Assembly (NCBI RefSeq): GCF_963576615.1
Contig: NC_088711.1
Coordinates: forward strand, 12,943,869 to 13,007,868
Direction of reading: 5' to 3'
Length of the DNA: 64,000 nt
Origin: Watersipora subatra
Lineage: Eukaryota > Bryozoa > Gymnolaemata > Cheilostomatida > Watersiporidae
Shown here one piece after another: positions 49,485-62,457 of this stretch. Position 1 is the first letter of the stretch. Each line of letters opens with the position of its first letter. The notes below the pieces were generated by a model. It had not been told where the DNA came from, searched no databases, and worked only from the letters and a program-made list of their open reading frames with translations. The position numbers were made by a program, and so were the translations under genes.

Positions 49485-49609
49485 GGGTTATGAGTCAGAG
49501 AAAGTGATGATAGCTAAAAACTACTATTTTAAAACAGCCCTAAAAACCAATATAGCCAAAAAAGTATTTTTACAACTTACAATCTAACAAAAGAATTTCT
49601 TAGTTGAAA

Positions 49610-49678
49610 AAGGCTTTAAATATCATCACAAAGGCTTTAAATATCATCACAAAGGCTTTAAATATCATCACAAAGGCA
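49610..49678. repeat. 23-bp tandem repeat, 3 copies
   Basis: The unit aaggctttaaatatcatcac plus aaa occurs three times in a row between the 24-bp satellite and the TTAA-bounded element. Confidence 0.9.
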
Positions 49679-49753
49679 AACAGTGTTGAAAAGAAATTCT
49701 TAAGTAGTATTGCAACATAAAAAGTTTGGTTGCAGTTTTAACATGAAGCTTCA

Positions 49754-50666
49754 TTAAAGATTGACTTGCAACAAAATTCACATTGCAGTTATTTGGTATC
49801 AAAAGATTCACCATGTCTTACTCTACTGTGTTGTAGGTGCAAAATATGTGGAAATGTGATTACAAGCCCTTAAAAGCCAAAAAACGAACAGTTAATCGCA
49901 GCCATCACAAAAACGCCGTAGTTTGGAAAAACTTTTCAAAACGGCTCAAATGGGAAGTAGTTGAACACGATGGCTTTTGTTTACACTTTCATGCAACCTC
50001 ATTCGTCGAAATATTTTCACAAATATACTTCATGCATTCAATAAAACCATGTCTATTGTCATTTCGCGTCTATTTCATCATCATTGTAATGCTGTCACTT
50101 TGAGCACTGATATTTCAAAACCTACCGTAAAAATTTGTTTAATCTTTTAACCTTAGCTCAAAAGAGTGTATATCATCCTCTGATAAATACGACGAGCCTG
50201 TTGGTCACCTGTGATAGTCGAAAAATGCTGCAGAAATCGTTCGTACTACTTGGCAAGAAGCATGAGTCACATGATCAGATTACGATTAGATGATTAGACT
50301 AAACTGAACTGCAAAGTAGCGAGCGTCCATATTTAATAAGGGTTTTCCGGTAAAACCTGAAGTGTTTGTCATAAACTAGTGCTAAGAAAAGTTTTATATT
50401 GAGCCTTTCATTGGCCTTTAATTTCACTCGATAACATCACGTGTCAAAACAATAACTACGTCGAGTTGAGTACGTCATCAAAATAAAAGAATTCCAAACA
50501 ATGGTGTTTTCGTGATGACTGCGATTAACTGTTTGTTTTTTAGCTGTTAAGAGCTTGTAATCACATTTCCACATATTTTGCACCTACAACGCAGCAGAGT
50601 AAAACATGGTGAATCTTTTGGTACCAAATGACTGTCATGTAAATCTTGTTGCAAATACACTTTTAA
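49754..50666 (+). mobile_element. TTAA-bounded long-inverted-repeat element, copy 3
   Basis: A 913-bp copy from TTAAAGATTGACTTGCAACA to CTTGTTGCAAATACACTTTTAA. The interior is collinear with copy 1 (for example ACGAGCCTGTTGGTCACCTG). It is somewhat more diverged than copies 1 and 2. An 88-codon frame across its left half (49837-50103) is not conserved in the other copies. Confidence 0.8.
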
Positions 50667-51369
50667 AACAGATTATTTAACACTGCTATACTGAAAAAGG
50701 AAAATCATGAGTTGCCTACTTTTGGTAAGGTAAAACAACTTCTGGTATAACTAAGTTAGGCTCGGGTACACAAGAGAAGTTTTTAACTTAATATCAGGGG
50801 ATACCAGCTGAAAAATAGAAAGAAAATAATTCATCGCTTTCTTTATACTCTTGAACAAACAATTATGTAGTATTGGAATCTATTACAATAATACAAATGT
50901 CCCAATAGGGCTATAGAAGATTTTAATCTATATATATTTCTCCAAGTATGTGTGTATGTGTGTCCTTCCAGCTATAGCTATTATTAGAATAGCTTAGTTG
51001 CACAATGCTTACGCAATGTCATGGCTTACCGTCATTAGAAGCCTTAGCGCTTATTAACTAGCTTACTGGAATTTTCCATTGGCAATGTGACAGGCTAATA
51101 GCAAGATGCAGGTAACTCTCATCACTTCTCATTGTTTATAAGCTGATTTTTAATACCTGGGCAACACCGAGAGGCTCAGCTAGTAGAATAACATAAGAGA
51201 GTTCAACGAAATAGTTATCAGAGTCTGTCAGTGTGACAGTTTTCAGTGAGGTCAAATCCAATACCTCCAACCTGCTCTATTTCGAGTCAGCCTTTGTCTA
51301 TATTATTGTCCATAAACACTTTTTTTGATAGATTTTTGAAATCTAATCTAGGACTCCCTAATGACGCAA

Positions 51370-52770
51370 CTTTCATTAATTTATTAATTGAGAGTGCAAG
51401 CTTTTGAGGTATTGAGGCAGGAGATCATGCTCAATCCTCTCAACATATCCAACATATTTTAAAATCAATTAGATAAGGATGCTCTGAGTGATGACTTTCC
51501 TGCTCTTCTCAATACCTCAGGATTAGTCATTTTATCCCTGCATGAGATACTCAGGAGTGATCATAAATGCCTATCACATATGATTGCAGTCTGTAAGTCT
51601 GCATGTTGTAGACAGTCCATGTTTCGGCACCATACGGTAAAGTCGTCAACGCTAAACAGACTATACTGAGACTTCGCTTTGATTAAAACAGAGTGGTTGC
51701 TCTAGCTATAAAGTTTCCATACACTACACTAACATTTCTCATCTTTAGTAAGATTTTATTATGCAGCTTGGCAGTGTCATCTATGGTACGTACTCCAGGA
51801 ATATTTAGATATTTAGCATTGTTTCAATAGATTTGCATTGGTGATGATTTTACATGTTGGAGAGACACTGCTCAGAACTTTTACGGTCATGAAAGCATTC
51901 TGTTTTGCTTTTAATAAAGATATTGTGACAGAGATTTTACTAGGTGTTGAATGTCACGGGGTCTGTTTGTTACTAAACCAACATGACCCGTAAAAAGAAA
52001 ATTTTCCACTAAATTAGTAGCTGTTATACTTTTCAACAAGAATCGAGCTAAATTAAACAAATCCGCAATTTTTGTAGTCTAGACGTAAACTTGGGCTATC
52101 TTTGAAAGTAATTACAAACTTGTCAAAAAAAAAGAGTGAGAAGAGCGTCAGTACAAGCAAACACCCTTAACTAAATTGCTTACAAAAAACACACTTGACA
52201 CAAATGACTCATAGCCACATTTGCCTGCATACTATTATGATAAGCTTCAATGATGCTCACAAACTTCTTTGTATAAGCACACCTTTGGAGCACCTGCTAT
52301 AAAGCAATTCTAGACACCTAGTCAACCGCTTTGCTAAAATTAATGATGCAACATACAATGGCACATTTTGTTCAGCTCACGTTTTTTGTGGCTGTCTTAG
52401 GCAGAAAGCCTTGTCTATCAATACTATCATACTCCGTGCACTCTTAAAACCAGACTGAGATGAGTAGTACTTTTGAGATATGCGCATTCAAACCAATCCA
52501 TAGCACCTCAGAGAGAATCTTGCCTACAATGGATAAGATTAATATGCCTTGCTAATTACTGAATCCTTTCCTCCTGTTGCTTCTTGGAATACCAGTGCAA
52601 TGCTTGCATTCTTCCAATTTTTATGTACTTGCGGAACGTTCCAAATAAGCTGCACCATTACATACAAAATACCTGTTAACCTTTGACAGGCAACTTTTTC
52701 AGGGCTCTTGGTGTCAGGCCACAAATCTTCTGTAGTGCAGTATAAAATTTTCTCACGTCTTCTGCTATAG
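51370..52770 (-). pseudogene. Degenerate non-LTR retrotransposon, reverse transcriptase region
   Basis: Minus-strand frames give, in order, QLIWNVPQVHKNWKNASIAL (52650), ILSIVGKILSEVLWIGLNAH (52540), a broken core with F-S-KAVD then VSRIAL (about 52340), FVSIIEAYHNSMQANVAMS (about 52260) and, further on, text like the YGAETWTVY block near 51620. This is the RT order of LINE-type elements. Stops and frameshifts are frequent. It is plausibly the same kind of element as at 24430-25200. Confidence 0.8.
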
Positions 52771-52799
52771 TTTAAAGCTCCTAAACTTTTTCACACCAT

Positions 52800-55700
52800 T
52801 GCGCCTTCTCTCGAGTACATTTAAAGCTACCTTTGAGTATTCGAATATATTTCCCTTTTTAATCCGGTGCATATGAAAAAAAAGCCAGTCTTGTCTCACT
52901 AAACTGACACATACCTATCAGGTAAACTAAACAAGTCCTGGTACTTACTATTCTACTTTCTAAGCAAATTGCAGGTGTTAGATCATAGGTGCAGCCATAC
53001 TTCTATGGGCTTCCTTGTTCAAGATTCCTTATTACAATGTTATATACTTTTTCCTACTCCTAGCATACTTCTCATTGATAAATAATTAGTATTTACCCTT
53101 TTCATGGTGTCTGTCCATAATACTGATTGACATAGTTCTCCTTAAATGGTTAACATGAAATTACGCTAAGATGTCCAATCTCACCGTCCAAACGCCAAAG
53201 AGCAAAGGAATTAGATTTTTAGCCAATTGTTTGACTCAAAAAAATATGGATAACCAAAACATTGATATATCGATTAGAGCTTAATGAAAGATGTCGAGCT
53301 AGGTTGACCGACGTAGGGAAAAGGCCAAACTGCAACAGCTGAGCAAAAACAATGCACTGTTCAAAAGATACAAAAGACAGAAAAGCTACCTCTACATTGA
53401 AACTAATCACACGTTAGCTAATAAAAAACATTGAATACAACCATAGCAATATGGTGGAAGGACCCAATATTTTGTTAAAACTTGGCCTTGCACACATACA
53501 TACATACAGTGTAGCTCATGCTTCCAATGTCATCGTGTACTGTCCTATATCCTGCTAAAAAGGCTTTTACAAGCATTGTTTTAATTCTTAAAAATAGTAG
53601 CTTCAGTCTCAGATTGGTCTACAGGTTCGCCTTTAATAACTGAAACAGAAAAACTGAGCCGACATCTCAAACGGCAACAGCATTTAGCTTCTGAATTACA
53701 GACTTATGGCAGTGATGTATTCAATTCAGAAAATCCGAACAACGTTTATTGGATAAAGAAAAAATATTTCTATTATGACGCTTTTATGGTTAGATTTTCA
53801 GCTATTCTACGATCACGCATTCGTTCGTGACCTTGCCGAACGTGCTCCTCTTCCCAAACTTAGGTGCATAACACACGGTTAGCAACTTAGATGTCTTTGA
53901 TAATAGCTTTATCATTTGTGTAATTTTGACCTATATGTACACACATGCAACTATTATATATGAGATGAAAAGTAAGCGCATGCGCGTTACTTGCAATTTC
54001 CTTTCAAATTTGCTCGTTCTGTGACTTGTTACTAAGCTGAAGCAGAAGGAACATTTGATAGGTAAGCCTGTCTGCAATGAATTGTGCGTAGAGATAAACT
54101 GAATGCGCGTTTGCATTTATGATGTGCGCCCTTACTAGTCAGTACAAAATATATTTTTTCAGCTATAGTAAGCTATTTCAAGATATGTCGGCGCAATGAG
54201 CATAGTCAAGCTGTTCTAATCAAAACAAGAAAGATGTTGGAGGGATGGCTTGATCCAACCAACAACAATTTATAAGCAAGGATTACAAATTATTTCGGTT
54301 ATACTTGTGAATTATTATTCTGGCTCAAGACAAACTGTCGGATAACTATATTCAATAATTACGCGGAAAGTTCCTTGGATACATTCCTGAGTGGCTCGAG
54401 AAGCTGGAGCCTGTGAAAAACTGCAGAATTTGGATCATTTGAAATAATTTTTGCTTATGTTCCCACCTGGATCAGCATGTAGTACAAGTCAACAGCAGTA
54501 TGGAAGCGGTTGTGGATTGCACCAAAGTGAAAGCAATATTGCTATGTTACATGGCTTGGGCATTAACTGCTACACTGCACATCACCAGCTGCAAAATAAG
54601 GCTGTGCTAGACAGTGAGGCTGGATGTTTATGTGGCAGATTTGTAAAAGTTAGTAAAAGTTATGTGACTGTGTGTTGTCGAGTTACTGCTAAATGCACTT
54701 TCGTGGCAGGTTTACCCGCAAATGTATGTATTCAATAGAAAAGCCTAAAGAACCTGAAACTCAATAGGATGATAACAAAAGCTAGCAACAACATGCAAAA
54801 AAGACTTGCTTTGCATGTAGTTTATCATACCATTTGACTGGGAACGTCCCCAATACCCAAAGAAATTCTTAGTCTGCCAAAAAACAACTCAAATGATACA
54901 CTACCTTCAGTGCCACAACACACAGCAAGAAACTGCTCAAAATGATGGGAAATGGGTCAGTAGGATTATAATCATCAGCTGTTTTTCAAAAGTAACAGTG
55001 ACTAATGAAGTGCTTTTATTCCTATACATTTATTCAAACAGTTCATAATGCATTTGCCAATTTAGGACTTGAGCGGACTCTGATTGCGAGCCAGTCGATG
55101 CTTTCAATGAAAAGATCAGAGAACAGCTGGTGGAACCTAGACAAATAGTGATAATGTGAACGGGAAAGAACAAAATGCCATGACAATTAGCTTTGTTAAT
55201 TTACAAATTTTAATTAAATTAATTTTTAACAACTTAATGAGGGTCAGACTAACAGGCCAAAAAGTATGTCCAGTTTTAAACCATGGGAAGGGTTGACCTG
55301 AGTATGACACTTCAGTGTACTAAAAAAATATGTGGTAGTGGAAAAAGTGGGGAATAGTGACATGTTTTCTTTTATCCTAGAAAATCATCTATGAAATCTA
55401 TGTCAGTCAGAGGTTACTGCAGTTTTAGACAGTGACATGCATACAACAGTTTTGTGTTATGACACGGATGGGGTTTAGGCTGCATGTTGCTCCAAGGAAA
55501 TGTCAAGGATAATAAGCAGTTTTTCAACTGGATCTGCCAGTACCAGAAGAGACCAACCATTATATTGATGATATATGTGTCAATTGGCCAGTAATTGTTG
55601 TCCAAGTGTGCAAGATATGGAAGCTGTTGTACAGAAAAAACGAAATCAGTTAAAACTTTAGTGATGCTTGGTGTTGTGGGTTGAGAGTAAAAAACGACAC

Positions 55701-56574
55701 AGAGAGGAAGTTTATGTGCGTTTACTTTGCCTCGTAAATATTAGGATAAATAACAACACAATCGCAAATGTAATTGTTAAAGAGTATCACAAAAACATTT
55801 AAAAATTGCTGTGAATGATGACTGAGTGCAATGAAACTGCAGATAGTTGGGGCACAAGGTCCAAGTTAGCAAATATAAGCTATACATATGATAGTAATTT
55901 TTAAAAAAATTGAATGGCAAGATTTGTGTTCTTTTATTTGTTTATCATAATTTCTCTATATTTAATTATTTTGTAAAAGTGACCATATGCCAAAAATCTG
56001 GTTTTGAAAATCACTAATTTTTGGACAAGTGCTTCTTTACACCAGATTAAAAATCACTAATTCTTTTGACCCAAATTGAATTTAATAAGGTGAAACTACA
56101 AAATAAAGCAGCTCAAAATTCAATCTGAAACAGTATAAAAAGCATTGAGGCATAGAAATGTAGCAAAAAGATGTAAGTGTGACACCGTTATCACACGATA
56201 TTACAAAAAATTAGTTGTTCTCCCTATGTAATGAGCTGAGAGGCCATTACCCAATCAGGAGATGCCTGCGGACAGTGAGCAGCCCTATTAAGAAACAAAT
56301 CTGCGACAAATATTGGTTTAAGCCAATCCCAGTTTATGTGTAGCAGATGATTTACCCTCTGAATACTAATTTATCTTCAAAGTTGCCCTATCTGTGTGCC
56401 AATAAATTTAAAAAACTTTATGTTTAATGTTCCCACGACCAAATGAGCTGATGCGAAGTTTGGGAATTTTTATGATAAATGCATGTGCACACAACTTACG
56501 AAAATTATTCATCAACAATGAGACGAACCCTTGTAATAAAATTTCATCAACAAATTTAACCATCGTTTTGTAGA
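52800..56574. other. Gene-poor tract, nothing assigned
   Basis: No exon, satellite or element was recognised with confidence. An open frame of 95 codons at 54451-54738 on the plus strand has no known motif. The missing first exon of the PX gene could lie here or in 48000-51000. Confidence 0.4.
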
Positions 56575-57985
56575 TTAGTTAAAGTATAATAACGATACAA
56601 AACACATATAGGCCTATTTAAATATGTTACCAAGTATTTGTATATTCTCGAAAATCTCTTAAAACTTACCCATCTGATCGGATTATACACAAATAGACAG
56701 ATTTATTAGGACGAAAATCGTCACAAAACGCTTGAAAAGCTTGGTTTAATAAAAGTTGAGACTGGAAATTGAAACGGCGGGCGACAGAGAATAGAACGAT
56801 TAAGTCGTGCGCATTTCGCAAAAAAATAGTGTGCACATTTCACCAGTCTATGGCATTGTTTACTTGTAATCGAATTTATTCGAAGGTTTCTGTAATAAAC
56901 GTAGACCGTTTGAGGCGTTGACCGATTTATAGGTACGAAATTGTGGTACACAGTTTATCAGCCTATGTTTTTTGTCCAATCATCGAAGGTTTCATTTTTT
57001 AAAACGTTAACCAAAATTCTTTACAACTTATGTACAAGCTAGGGTCGAACTACAACGCCCCTTTATGACGAGAACATTTTTTATTTTGCTGCAGTTTGCA
57101 TGAAACTTTCAGACGTGTGAATGCTCATACTCGCTTTCTGTTAAAGATCGCTATCAAAACCATTCTACATTCAACGCAACCAACTTTCAAACTGTGTATA
57201 GTACACAGTAGCTTGCCATTTTACTTCTAATTTTGCATTTCAGAGTTATAATAAACATATTTCTTTATTGTTGATGAATTACATACATTACAGTAGATTA
57301 GGCCTACAGCTTTATAACACTTCTATAACAGCTTTTATTTTGCTGCAGTTTGCAGAAATCTTCCAGATGCGTGAACGCTCGTAGGTTTTCTATTATTGCT
57401 GTATTACTATATTAACAATATTGGTTATTCTAATAATATCAGTGCATTTTACTTCTAATATTGGCCAATATTGCATTTCTCCTATTGCAGGGGAGAGATT
57501 ATAATAGACATATAATATTTTCCTTTCATTATTGCTGTTTGTCATGGCCAAACACTTTTTAAATAAATTTTCTAAAAATCTATATAAATACCACAACTTC
57601 TCGATATTGATAGCTATGACGTTTTGAAATGTAAACAAAATTGTGCATTGGTTTTCTATTAATTGGTTTTCTATTAATTGGTTTACTATATTAATAATAT
57701 TGGTTATTCTAATAATGTCAGTGCATTTTACTTCTAATATTGGCCAATATTGCATTTCTCCTATTGCAGGGGAAAAATATAAACATCTTTTCCTTTCTTT
57801 ATTGCTGTTTGTTGTATATAATAACACCCACACCCAGTACATTACAGCTACCATTGCAGTTATCCTGTTGCGCTGCAGTGCCATTTGACTGCTAATATTG
57901 CATTTCTCAACCATCAGTACCCTTTCTTTTTTTCTAATATCACTTTGGTCGTGGGCTGTATGACAGTGGAATTTCTAGTCATAAA
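56575..57985 (+). repeat. Long dispersed repeat, copy B, with internal duplication
   Basis: The second copy of the 39680-41165 repeat, starting TAAAGTATAATAACGATACA and ending TTTGGTCGTGGGCTGTATGA. Copy B has its own internal duplication: TGGTTATTCTAATAATATCA with tgcattttacttctaatatt at 57420-57490 recurs at 57700-57770. It ends about 230 bp before the start codon of the zinc-finger gene, so it may form part of that gene's upstream region. Confidence 0.7.
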
Positions 57986-58211
57986 TATAGTCATAACACA
58001 GAAGTGGATTGTTTAGTATTTATGAACCCGTATTAAAAAGTTATCAGCCAAATATCTACAAAATGATACTAATAATGACTAGATTGAATATTACAATATC
58101 CATGAATTCTTTCATTGTTGTTACCATTGTTTTAGTGGCTTTTGCTTGTTTAGCTTATTTCTTCAACCTTTTTAGAGAAGAAGCTGTTGAAGTTGAAATC
58201 CGGCACGGTCA

Positions 58212-61200
58212 ATGGATTCATCTTCTATTATAGTAGGTGTAGCCTATTGATATACTTTTATCAAAATATTCTATAATTGGTTATAGAATGAATTCCAATC
58301 ATTTCCTTCAAGTTTTTCTTGTATTTTTAGACTTGTTATAACTGTGGATGTTTGATAAAACAGAATGGACAACCTTGTGGAGGCTGCGGTAAGTTACTTC
58401 AATGTTATAGGTACCATTGTAAGTTTTGGTAATTCTAAGTTTTGACTTCTTTTATCTCTCTATCGGTAATGACAGGAAGTCCGAGTCATCTATTGGTAGT
58501 TAGTACATGGCGTGCAATGCTTACTATTCATATAAAATATAGGTGAAAGTATATCTACTTTGAAGGTGCTATAAATGTCCAAGTTCTAACAGAAAGCACA
58601 GCGTCATCCAAAGGAACAAGAATAGTTTTTCAAGCAACAGATAATGGCGAAACTATCACTGAGGATGATTTCACTTTTCCAGAAGTGGAAATAACTCCGC
58701 CTTCTCTTGAGGACCTTTTACAGACCTATGTCACTACGGTATATTTCTTGTTCTTATGTGAGATAGCTGTATAGGTGAATATGCTCAGTTGCAATGCTAG
58801 CGATTATATCCAGAGATGTTCATTTTACTTCTAAATGCAGCTGGAGCAGTTGAGAAGTGAGGGATGTCTCTTCTACAGCATCATGCACAACCCTAAAACC
58901 GGTGAAAATGATGTGAATTCTGCCGGCTTACCAGAGGAGGTGGTTGTGAGTGTGAATGCTGTGGTTAAAGTACATTTTCCATTGAGTAAGTACAAAGGTA
59001 CTAAAATGCTTTCCAGTTTTGAAGTGTTCAATAAGCTCAGAGATACATGACCTGTTTATGTGAAGTTACGCTTAATCTCTGCAATAACGCATGGTCATTA
59101 GCCCCATATAATCACATATGTCTTTGCATTTGTAAATTAAAGGCAAATAGTAAAATATGTGTCAACGGCATATATCTGAAGAGATCTATCTACTGTTTAT
59201 TTCGTGATGTTTCCTGTATTTTTGGCAGGAAAAAAGCGGAAAGCTAAAGTAATTTCAAAGGATGATATATTTGAACGCAAATACTGTTGCCCAGAGCTCG
59301 GGTGTGATTACAGAACAAAGTACTCATGGCAAGTCAAAAACCATATGAGGCAACACACTGGTGAGAAGCCGTATGCTTGTACTCGCTGTAACTTTCGCAC
59401 AGCGGATAGCTCCAGATTGCTGAAGCACAATCGTGCGCATGACCTAGTAACATCTCAGCGTTGTAAGATTTGTGGTGTAGGATTTGCTAAAGCTCGAGGT
59501 CTCATCTGTCACATGAGACTTAGTCATGGCGTGGCCGAGTATGAGGTGGAACAGCCCGATGCTGACTGCCCTTTTCCTAAGGTCAAGGTTTTACAGTCTA
59601 CAAAGGCCAAGCCTGATCAAGTATGGAAGTGTGATGTATGTGGGCTAGTGAGTCAGTCAAGAGTGAGTCATATGGTACATAGCCGAGTTCACACGGGTGA
59701 GAGGCCATACCCTTGCGATAAGTGCGCGTACCGTGCTAGGCAGAAGGAATCTCTCAAATTCCACATGAAGAGTCATGCAGATATGGAGTCAAAGTCTATG
59801 GGATGTGAAAAATGCAGTTTTCGCACAGATCACTATGCCGCACTTGTGCGCCACTGCAAGCTTTTTCATGTGACCCAAGATGCTAGTGGTGACCTTGATG
59901 GCAGTGCTGTGAATCATGAGAAGAAGCTGTCATCTCGTAAAGTAACAAAGGTCGGTCCATGGAAATGTGCAAAGTGTAGTTTTGAAAGTCCAACTAGGCT
60001 AAAGCTAGAAAGTCACCGAAAGGAAGTTCATCCAAAAACACCTGCCAGCAGCTTTGTAACATTTAAAGATGGTGAAATCCTAACATTTCGCTGTAAAAAG
60101 TGTAGCTTTACATGCCTTGAGAAAGCTGAGATGCTATGCCATACAAAGACTCATATAGCTAAGATGCATCACTGCGATCTGTGTGACTTCAAGTCACCAT
60201 CCAGAACTGGCCTGAGCAGGCACCAAGTGGCCATACATAACATATCCCATCCCAACAACTGTCCGTTGTGCAATTTTAAGTCTGTTACATATAAAGAGCT
60301 GGTTCAACATCGTAAATCATTGCATTCCAGTTTGCCCAGTTCTCGGTGTCGCCAGTGCTCCTTCACATCGAATGATCGTAAGGCAATGCGAATTCATGAA
60401 GATATGCATAATGAAAGTTCTGTAGCGTTTATATGCCTCAAATGCAGCTATACCTGTTACAGCAAGTTTGAGTCTAAGGTACACCAGAGTACTCATATTA
60501 AAGCAGCAACCGCAATAGTGAAGCCAGGTTAGTTAATCCTTCCTTGCACCTCGGTGGTCCATCAATATTCATCTGCATCTTTTTGTAACTCACTTGCCAT
60601 CAAACAATAAAAAACATAGCAACCTGATTACTGTAGTTTGGAGTTATTCTTTTTTCAGTTTCCTGTAAAAAGTTTTAAATGTAGTAATTTATCATTGGCC
60701 AAGTACAGGTGTAGTTAGCAGTAGGCAGGTGTACAGTCAATTTGTATTTCAGGTAGGAAATACAGACAAAAGAAGCGTGCGCTTTCATTATCTAGCTCCT
60801 CTGTACCAACGACATTAGCGGGAAAATATTCACAAATAGCTACACGGCTGCTCCTTCGAGTGTCTCCAAACAAGTCTAAACCACCAACAGTTGGAGATTC
60901 TGTGGCCAATCTGCTGAAAAAACTGGATGACAAGAAATCTGAGCCGCAGTCGAAAGACATGCCAAATGATGAGTGTGCTCCCTTAAGCTGGTCAGCGATG
61001 CCTAAACTATTAAATCTACTCCAGTCCCAGGACTCTGCAACTGCAAGTTCAGAGGCAGCAGCATCAGCTAGTCCAGATTCAGAGCGCAGCTCAGAGCCAG
61101 TTGCCACAGCGAAACAACCGAGTTCAGCTGTTGCAGAGACAGTTTTTAGTCACAGCAAGCTGCCAGACAGGAAAGAAAAGATGGTTTCATTGCTCAAAGC

Positions 61201-62164
61201 AAGTTTGTTGGAAAAAGGTATTGTAATCATACATGTACCATTTGCGATGCTAAAAGAGGCATTATGTGAGAATGACTGAATTTAGAAAGCAGCTGCTTTT
61301 ATCCATTATCATGTGTGAAAACCAATTGTGAAGTCGTCTCCCTTACCATGTCATATGTTTGAAACCCATCAATTCGTATACAGAATATCATTTACAGTAA
61401 TTTATTAAAGCCTCTAAGGAGAGCAAACCAGTCCTCTTGAATCAAACTTTAATGCTAAACTATGTCACTGCATTTTTTGTAATATTTTGTAATAATAACA
61501 TTTTGTTGGCTTGTATCTCACATCACCACCACGGTTGCCACTTCCCAAGCTTGCAGATGGTGATTGGTTAAAATAAGTTATGCTTTGCAAACTCCAAACC
61601 AAATGTAGCAAAATGTCTTTTTTACTGCCACATTAGATGCTAATTGAATTCAGGTGATGCATTGTAAGAGATTCATATGCTAGTCAAGGCTTCTATTAAT
61701 TACAATATATATGCATGAAGCTTGCCTTGCCGATTTTCAAAGTTTGTCAAAAAATTGTGATTATTAACATATTGATAACAAACACAATATGCGAGGTTGA
61801 TGAAAGGTTGGTGCACTATATGAGCCGAATATGTTTGCTCACATTCGGTATTTGTGCACACTCATAGTTATTTCTGAAAAAGTAACCTTGAGAACGAGAC
61901 AACAAAAAAGAGAATGGCTGACCACCAGCTTCCAGTAATGGCAATGTCTCCATTTTAATTAGATTGTTCATTGATCCATCTGGCACATATGATTGGTTTA
62001 TTCATATATCTTGACTACTAAACCTATGGCAAATTAAAATCACAGGAAATAACCTCTTACTGTTGTCAGTGAAAGATCCCGTTGGCCATCCAGACAATGT
62101 CACAAAAGACCAGAACAGGAGCTGTGTTACCATTCAACCAATAGACACAGAAGAGGATTTGTAA
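58212..62164 (+). CDS. C2H2 zinc-finger protein with 12 fingers
   Basis: Seven exons with matching phases: 58212-58232 (MDSSSII, with an in-frame TGA nine codons upstream of the ATG), 58331-58388, 58566-58738, 58841-58985, 59229-60527, 60753-61217 and 62046-62164; about 759 aa. Exon 2 has a compact Cys cluster (CYNCGCLIKQNGQPCGGCG), possibly a zinc-binding knuckle. A basic stretch RKKRKAK at about 132-138 looks like a nuclear localisation signal. Twelve C2H2 fingers, almost all in exon 59229-60527, cover about residues 151-560, starting CCPELGCDYRTKYSWQVKNH and including two HTGEKPY/HTGERPY linkers. Several fingers have the KCSF.S pattern. The C-terminus (RKYRQKKRALSLSSSSV, then Ser/Ala-rich) is probably disordered. 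If the 61217 donor is skipped the frame ends at 61279 instead. Expected role: nuclear DNA-binding regulator; no orthologue name is claimed. Confidence 0.88.
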
Positions 62165-62359
62165 AGATCGTAATGGTAGTTGCCTAGAGTTGGCCATACA
62201 TGCTTACGCACATATTCTTGTACATGTTAAGCTGATTCTGTGTGATTGATCCTAAACAAATATCGCAATGACAGACTATTTTAACTCATTTCATGGCCAT
62301 TCCTTCTATATTTGATCAATCATCCAATGAAATCTTCAAGCAAATTGTGTTTATATTTT

Positions 62360-62365
62360 AATAAA
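62360..62365 (+). promoter_or_regulatory. Candidate polyadenylation signal
   Basis: AATAAA about 195 bp after the zinc-finger gene stop codon (62164) and about 95 bp short of the convergent NOC4L stop (62458). It is the first canonical hexamer after the stop on this strand that I see. Confidence 0.45.
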
Positions 62366-62457
62366 CCAGTTTTATACCCGCTGTGCTATCCCGATAATAT
62401 TTTGCTAGTTTAGGACATAGCATTGTTGTAATTGTTAAAATTGGAGCATCCAATATC

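Noticed and set aside
54451-54738. 95-codon plus-strand frame with several Cys and His
   Set aside because: Cysteine spacing fits no zinc finger or EGF module, and no adjoining exons were found; not enough to call a gene.
57643-57888. 81-codon plus-strand frame and 173-codon minus-strand frame at 57393-57914
   Set aside because: Both run over the internally duplicated part of the dispersed repeat; the repeated peptide text mirrors the DNA duplication.
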